Shown one piece after another: positions 1-6,700 of a DNA stretch of 9,408 bases (the first letter of the stretch is position 1; every line of letters begins with the position of its first letter). The notes below the pieces were generated by a model. The model was not told where the DNA came from. It saw nothing but the letters and a program-made list of their open reading frames with translations, and ran no database searches. The DNA is taken from assembly GCA_947302895.1 (NCBI GenBank), contig CAMYWU010000044.1, forward strand, positions 1 to 9,408. The letters are read 5' to 3'. Both the position numbers and the translations under genes were made by a program. The stretch is from an uncultured Clostridia bacterium (GTDB taxonomy: Bacteria > Bacillota > Clostridia > Oscillospirales > Acutalibacteraceae).

Positions 1-549
1 TTCAGCAACGAAAATTCAAAGAAGACTATTCTTCAGAATCTTCCGAAGGATATTAAGGAGTGTAAAATTCTGTATTTTCCAAACGAGAATTTCAGCCGAA
101 AAAACCTTGAAAATCGCTCATACCGTGATAGATTAATAAAGGTTGGCTTTGCAAAAAAGAATATTTATGTTTTTGATTACGATAACCCTCATGGCTTTGA
201 TGAGCTTGAGCTTGATTGCCTTTATATCGGCGGCGGCAACACCTTCAAAACCTTTGAAATGCTGAGGAAAACGGGGGCGGATAAGCTCATTGTTGATTTC
301 GTTCAGAATAAAGGCGCAACCTTTATCGGAGGAAGCGCAGGTGCACATATTGCAAGCTTGAACATAGAGCATGTTAAGAATTTTGATGAGCTGCCCGAGG
401 GCTTTTCGGATTATAACGGACTTGGCTTGTTTAACGGAATATTGATATGCCACTATTCAGAGGAACGCAGGGCGTATTATGAGCAAGCAAAGCAAGAGGG
501 TAAATATTTGGTCTATAAGCTATCGGACGACGATTGTCTTATACTATAA
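1..549 (+). CDS. Peptidase E family (S51) serine peptidase, 5'-truncated by window edge
   Basis: The frame is open from the first base to a TAA at 547-549, giving 182 codons; the true start lies upstream of the window, perhaps 20-30 codons away judging from the usual length near 200 residues. Seen: a GGGNT turn at partial residues 77-81, then the nucleophile elbow GGSAGAH with Ser112, and a histidine in ICHYSEER (His151). Together these match the S51 fold, in which a Ser-His-Asp/Glu triad sits in an alpha/beta layer related to class I glutamine amidotransferases. Asp129 (in NFDELP) sits where the third triad member is expected, but I place it by spacing only. Characterised relatives are cytoplasmic dipeptidases specific for N-terminal Asp; this lineage may differ in specificity, so Asp-dipeptidase activity is not certain. 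No signal peptide can be judged because the N-terminus is missing. A terminator follows at once, so it is the last gene of its unit. Confidence 0.88.
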   Translation, partial: FSNENSKKTILQNLPKDIKECKILYFPNENFSRKNLENRSYRDRLIKVGFAKKNIYVFDYDNPHGFDELELDCLYIGGGNTFKTFEMLRKTGADKLIVDFVQNKGATFIGGSAGAHIASLNIEHVKNFDELPEGFSDYNGLGLFNGILICHYSEERRAYYEQAKQEGKYLVYKLSDDDCLIL

Positions 550-560
550 ACGAAATTATA

Positions 561-586
561 AAAAACGAGCCTTTGGCTCGTTTTTT
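561..586 (+). terminator. Rho-independent terminator of the peptidase E gene
   Basis: A six-base-pair GC-rich stem, CGAGCC (566-571) with GGCTCG (575-580), closes a TTT loop. It is flanked by five A's on the left and six T's on the right, which can extend the stem. It begins 12 bases after the stop codon at 549. The A-tract and T-tract on either side could let it work in both directions, but no minus-strand gene reads into it here. Confidence 0.92.
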
Positions 587-640
587 ATTGTTATTATAAC
601 TAAATAAATGCGTGCAGATATATCAATTATGAACAAAGTT

Positions 641-670
641 TTAACACGTGCATTGCTATTAATTTAAAAT
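641..670 (+). promoter_or_regulatory. Candidate sigma-A-type promoter for the giant secreted protein gene
   Basis: TTAACA at 641-646 (five of six matches to TTGACA) and TAAAAT at 665-670 (five of six matches to TATAAT) are separated by 18 bases. Transcription would start near 677, giving a leader of roughly 40 bases before the TTG start. The 587-719 gap is very AT-rich, so chance matches are likely; TATGAT hexamers at 671-676 and 694-699 are alternative -10 elements but lack a well-spaced -35. I see no operator or riboswitch in the gap. Confidence 0.4.
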
Positions 671-706
671 TATGATATTGTAAATTTATGTATTATGATA
701 TTCTTT

Positions 707-712
707 AAGGAG
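707..712 (+). promoter_or_regulatory. Ribosome binding site that fixes a TTG start
   Basis: AAGGAG lies seven bases upstream of TTG at 720-722. No ATG or GTG in the same frame is equally well placed, and only this start gives a full signal peptide (positively charged KNR followed by a hydrophobic stretch). The Shine-Dalgarno site therefore decides the start codon. Confidence 0.85.
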
Positions 713-719
713 AAGCGCT

Positions 720-3700
720 TTGAAAAATAGATTTTTATCAATTCTTTTGTCTGTTGCGGTAATGCTTAGCAGCATTGTAATTCTTCCTGTTTCATCACTT
801 GCATATGATGAGGCGCAGATTTTGCTTTCAAATGTTGCCTCATCCGATTGGATGAGCGTTATTCGCGGCGACACTAAGCTAACCGAAATAACAATGCCGG
901 GAACCCACGATTCCTGCGCAAGAAAGTTTCATAATGAGGATGCCTTTGGAATAATGAGCGGTATTTCAAAGTGCCAGAACCTCAACATAACCGAGCAGCT
1001 CAATGCGGGCGTGCGTTTTCTTGACGTGCGCTGTGAGGTTGATGCAAGCTCCCACTCGGTTAAAACCGTTCACGGCTCAACCGATTGCTGGAACGGCGAC
1101 ACTTATTACTATCTTGATTTTGTATTCCAGGATGTATATAACTTCCTTGCCGCTCATCCGAGTGAAACGGTATTAATCTCCATTAAAGAGGACGACGGAA
1201 ACAACGGCGTTCCTCATTTCACAAATGCAATTTATGAATATATCCACGGATATCGCAGCCAGGATAACTATTATTTCTACGGAACGAATTATAATTATAA
1301 CGACCATTGGTATCTTGGAAAAAGCGTTCCCACTCTCGAAAGCGTTCGAGGAAAGTGCGTACTTTTCAACCGTTTTGACCAGAAAATTGCAGATGAATCA
1401 GGCGATGGCGTTTGGGTTAATGAAAACGAATCGGGTCAGAAAATCAAGTATAATGATATGGAGGGCAGCTTTGCAGAGCCCTATTATGCAAATATTACAA
1501 GTTATAATACAGGTATAGGAACTGCTCATATTCAGGACTATTATAAATGGAGCACCGATCAGAAGAAGACTGCAACACAGTATATGCTTTCGCTCGGTCA
1601 TTACCACGGAGAATACTATATCAACTATTCTTCAACGGTTTCGGATTCCTCCGTACCGAATCCGCAAAACCTTGCAAAAACGGTGAATGCACAGTATCCG
1701 TATTACACCTATGAAAAAACAAAGCCCTCGGGTATTTTTGCAATGGATTTTGCAACCGAGGATTTATGCCGTTACATAATTAAGAATAACGAGGGTGTGT
1801 GCACCCTTGTTGACGGCTGGGACGGCAATGTTTATTATAATCTCAACAGAAAAACAGGAGTTTTAACAATCAGCGGAACTGGCGCTATGAATAACTATGC
1901 CTTCTCCTCTGCAAAGGGCGCAAACGGCGCAGGCTCAACTGCTCCCTGGGGCGACCAGAATAAAAATGCGCTCTATGAGGGTCAGTATAACTCCGACTTA
2001 ATAACAAGCGTTGTTATCGGCGAGGGTATAACTTCTATCGGGGCTTATGCTTTTTATGGCTATGACCATTTAACCTCCGTAACAATTCCGAGCTCGGTTA
2101 AAAGCATCGGAGAGGGTGCATTTACAAAATGTTCAGCCCTTACCTCCTTTGATATCAGCGGTAAATATATAACCTCAATCGGTAATATGGCGTTTAAGGA
2201 CTGCACTGGCTTAACCTCGTTTACAACCTCCGATAAGCTTACTTCAATCGGAACGAATGCTTTTCAGAACTGCAGCTCCTTAACGATGTACGGAAAAGCA
2301 GGCATCTATTCGCAAACCTATGCAAATGATAACTCGATAACATATGTTGCAAGCGGTGAATACAACGCAGATATCAACTGGTTTACTTCAAGGGCAACCT
2401 ATTATGAGCCTTTTACCGCAGACGGCGGCGGAACACTTGTTACAAACAGACGTGATAACGGATATGATGTTGAATGGCGCAGTACTGAAACCCAGGGCTC
2501 CGTTGAAAGAAAAGGAGTTGTTCATTTCCCGTATTGCCTTGGCAGCGCTCAGAACTATGTTAACACAGGCAAGAGCGCCCTTGGCGGAAACGCTTCGATT
2601 AACGACGGCGTTACAGTAAGCTTTTACAGGGCAATTAACGGAAACTACTGGGGCTCGGGAACCTGCATAACGCTTGCAAAGGATTCAAACAACTATCTTG
2701 CTCTTAACGACGACGGAACCTTTATCTATAAGCGAAACGGTTCAACAAAGGCTGAATGCACTTCAAAAACCTTTACGAGAACGGGCAATTCCGATGACAC
2801 TCATAAATGGGAATATTTCACCTATTCTATAACTGACAGCACGGTTAAGGTTTATCTCAACGGCGAATTTGTTCATCAGGCTTCGGGAGCTTCGGGACTT
2901 GTCAGCTTCCTTGAAAGCGAAACAACGCTTGTTTATCCCGGTTCACGCTTCGGCTTGGGAACCTGCACTCTTGAGCTTGATGAAATATCAATTCTGCCGA
3001 TTGCTATTGATGATATTGAAGCGGCTGCAATGTTTGCAACCTACACGGCACCGATTATTTATGAAAGCGACCAGCGCCCTGCGGATGCAAACGTTAAAAT
3101 CTATGCATCAAACGGCTACGAAAACGTTATTTATACCCACGGACTCAACACAAACACCTCAACAAGCGGAATAAAGGACGCCGCAGACTATATGTTTAAG
3201 GGCGATTTGGTTGCCGACGGTGATAACGACAGCGCATATGTTTCCTCGGATACAACTGCGCTTGAAGGCGAGCTGTACACAACTGTTACGATAAACAGCA
3301 AGTATTCAATCTGGCTTTCAACCGCATACGATAACTACGGAAACACTTTAACCGCAACCCAGATTTCAGACACAAACGGAAGAAAAACCTTCAAGCTTTC
3401 GGGAAGTCTTTCAAGGGGTTATGCGGACGGCGGAGATGATGACATTGAGCTTTCAATGTATCTCACGGACGGAAATAATCTAATCCCCGAAACGAAATAT
3501 GTTCATGTAACCCAGCATCCCGTTTCTGCCCATGCAATGGCGGGTATCTACAGAAACTGGGACAACAAAACAAGGGATATTTCTATAATTTTCAGAGCCG
3601 ATGGCTCAACAGGCGTTTCAAACACCTATTATTCAGGAAACTATTCATATCTTCATACGCCCGTATGCGTAAACAACGCTTGGCGCTTTGCAAATAACTA

Positions 3701-6700
3701 TAATGCCGACACCTTCTTTATTGTCGGCGACGGAAGAATGGGCAACGATTCAAACGATTCCTTCCCGAACACAACAAACGGCGCAGATATAGTTAATGCA
3801 GGTGTTTATTCCCAGGTTCAGAGCGGAAGCGGAACAGTTTATACGGGCGAGGCAACAACTGCGCATTATTATATTGATAAATCCGTTTTAACTGCCAATA
3901 AAACAGTTGGCGGCGTTCATCTTGATAATGACGGCAACACCTATCATATGAACAGCGTTATAACCCGTCTCGGAGCGGGCGGCTCGGAGAGCAAATATTG
4001 GTGGCGCAACTGCTGGGTTTACGGTCAGGACGGACTTGGCTGGAATTTAACAAGCGATAACGCTGTTGCAGAGAGCATCGGTCATGTTGATACATACAAC
4101 ACCGCTGACCCTCAGAAATTCGGCTACACAATGCCAACCATAACAGGCTATCTTGATAGGGGAAGCTCAACCTATCCAACTCAGTTCAGCGTTGGTATCA
4201 ACCATTCGAGTGATGAATACTGCGCTCAGCCGAGAGTTGACTATAATGTTCACATATTTGATAAATCAACGCTCAGAAATCTTGTTGAATCCTATGAAGC
4301 TGAAAACTTAACAGGTGCATGGACCTCCCACGAGGAATGGGAAGCATATCAAAAGGCGCTTGAAGCTGCATATGAGATTTTAAACGACTATAAGGATACA
4401 ACCTGCCCCGATGCAAACAGCACGGTATATAAAAACCTTGTTGCAGCTCACAGAGCTATAACATATGTTGACAGAACAAAATATGACACAGCAAGGGAAA
4501 CAATCGTTTCTGCGCTTCCGAGAAATGTTCTCTATAACAGAAACACCTTTGAAAGAGTTTTCGACTTTATGCATACCGAGCTTAACAACCAGGAAAGCTA
4601 CGATATCCATGCAGGAAAAATCCATTTCAATCTTCATTTTGTTGACCAGCTCGAGCTTGGCGACAGCCTGAGCAGAATTGAAGCGGCAGCTGCTTCAAAA
4701 ACAGATGCTGTTCAATACGACCTTGATGCAATTGATGATATTAAGGATGATTTCTATGCCAACGTAACAACAACCGAAACAGTTGGCGGAACAAGCTATA
4801 CCTATTACAGCTATTATTCTCAGGATTCCTATGACAGCCTTGTTACAGAAACGATAAATGATATCAACAACGCATATATGCACTACAGCGTTAACACCAA
4901 TTCGGGCAACGTTGTTAAGGAGGCTCAAAACCCGTTTGCAGGAAAGAATGTATCAAACGGATTTACTATCAGCTTTTCAAAATACTGTGCATACGACAGC
5001 GACTGGAATACCTCGCTTATCAACTTCTCAACAGGCAATCAGAGCGATAACCGCTACTTTATAATTCTGGCAAACGGCATTGTTCTTTTCAACGACGGTA
5101 ACGGCGGAGCAGGCGGCAGCAACGGATGTTATTTCGATTTGACTGATAACGATTATACAAACACAACCGAAGCTGCATGGCATGATATCGACCTTGTTTT
5201 CTATAAGAACACAAGCGGCCATCATATGCTTGCATATTATACCGATGGAATGCTTTCAAACAGATTTGATTTAAGCTCAATTGCAGCAGCGGGATATCCA
5301 AACGGAGTTTCCATCGGAAACGACGGAATTTTCTCGTTTGTTTCGGATGAGGATATCAATCTGTATTACGGCGCTTCGTTCACTTCTTACGGAACAATGG
5401 GCGGAACAACGGAATGCTATCTTGATAAGGTTGATTATTACGACAGCCCTGTTTTCCCGATTGAAAGAAGCACCTCGGTTGCAACAAACGATACAAGATA
5501 TATCAATGATATAAACGATTCACTTGGCGGTGATGCGCATACGGGTAACGCCAACAACGGTGAAAACGTTATTCTTGATACAAATAATAACTACGCAAGA
5601 GCAAACACGGCATATTTCCCCTGGAGCTATGACGCCGCAGACAAGAACTATGTTTCAACAAATACTGCGCCCTTTGCCTATACATACAGCGGCAATGGCT
5701 ATTCTGTAAGCTACTATCAGCTTGTTAACGGCAACTACTGGGAGGATACTCAGTCGATAACCTTTGCACAGGGTGAAAGAGGCGAATGCAAGTATCTTGC
5801 CATAGGAACCGACGGAAAAATTCACTACAACAACGGAAACGGCGGAACGGACGGGAACCTTTCGGGCGCAAGACTGTTTTATGACTACACAACAAAGTGT
5901 AATTCCGTTTCAAACCACACCTGGCAGCATATAACAGTTAGCTTCATTGATGATTTCCATATCAAGTATTATGTTAACGGTGTTCTTGCATCGAATATTA
6001 ATATTTCGGGAACTGCTGAATATAATGCGGCAGGCGGAATGATGGACTTCATCAAGAGCGCAGGAACTAAGCTCTATCTTGGTTGCTACACTCCGTATTG
6101 GGGAACCTGCTCTCTTTCGCTTGATAATGTTAAATGCTTTAATCATGCGCTTTCAGAAGGCGAGGCGGCTGCGCTTTATGCATATGAAACAAGCGGCGCA
6201 CCCGAGGCGATTTATTCAAATACCTTTGATGAGGATATTCCCGAGCTCATAAGCGGTGCTGCAGAATGGAAGAACTCGCTTTCGAACAGAAACGGGCTCC
6301 TTCATATTATGAATGGCGCTGCCGACGGAAATGTTGATATCTATGTTGACGGCGTTTTAACAGGAAACACCTCAAATATTTTATACGGCTCCGAAATCAG
6401 AGCGGTATATACGGGCTCTTCAACTCCGTACGGCTGGGACAGAAAGAGCGTTAATGCCTTGGGAACAACAAACACAGGGGTTAACACTTCTGAATGTACC
6501 TTCACCTTAACGGGCAACAGCACTCTAAAATATTTTGCAAAGGACGAGGAAACCGTTGATTTGTCGAGGCTCATTGCCGCATATGAAAATGCAAACGAGA
6601 TTTTGCTCGGACTTGACGGAAAAACCGCCCGCTATACAAACTCATCGCTGACTGAGCTCACTCAAAGTGTTAATGCAACCGTAAGGGAATATCTGAGTGC

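Noticed and set aside
133..453. 106-codon frame antisense to the peptidase gene
   Set aside because: The + frame has clear S51 motifs (GGGNT, GGSAGAH) across this stretch, so the antisense frame is a shadow.
1225..1518. 97-codon + frame inside the PI-PLC domain
   Set aside because: It overlaps the catalytic domain in another frame, is Ile/Thr-rich without motifs, and has no ribosome binding site.
4380..4637. Cys- and Val-rich antisense frame within the giant gene
   Set aside because: The + frame is continuous and carries the helical module; the hydrophobic antisense translation arises from its codon pattern.
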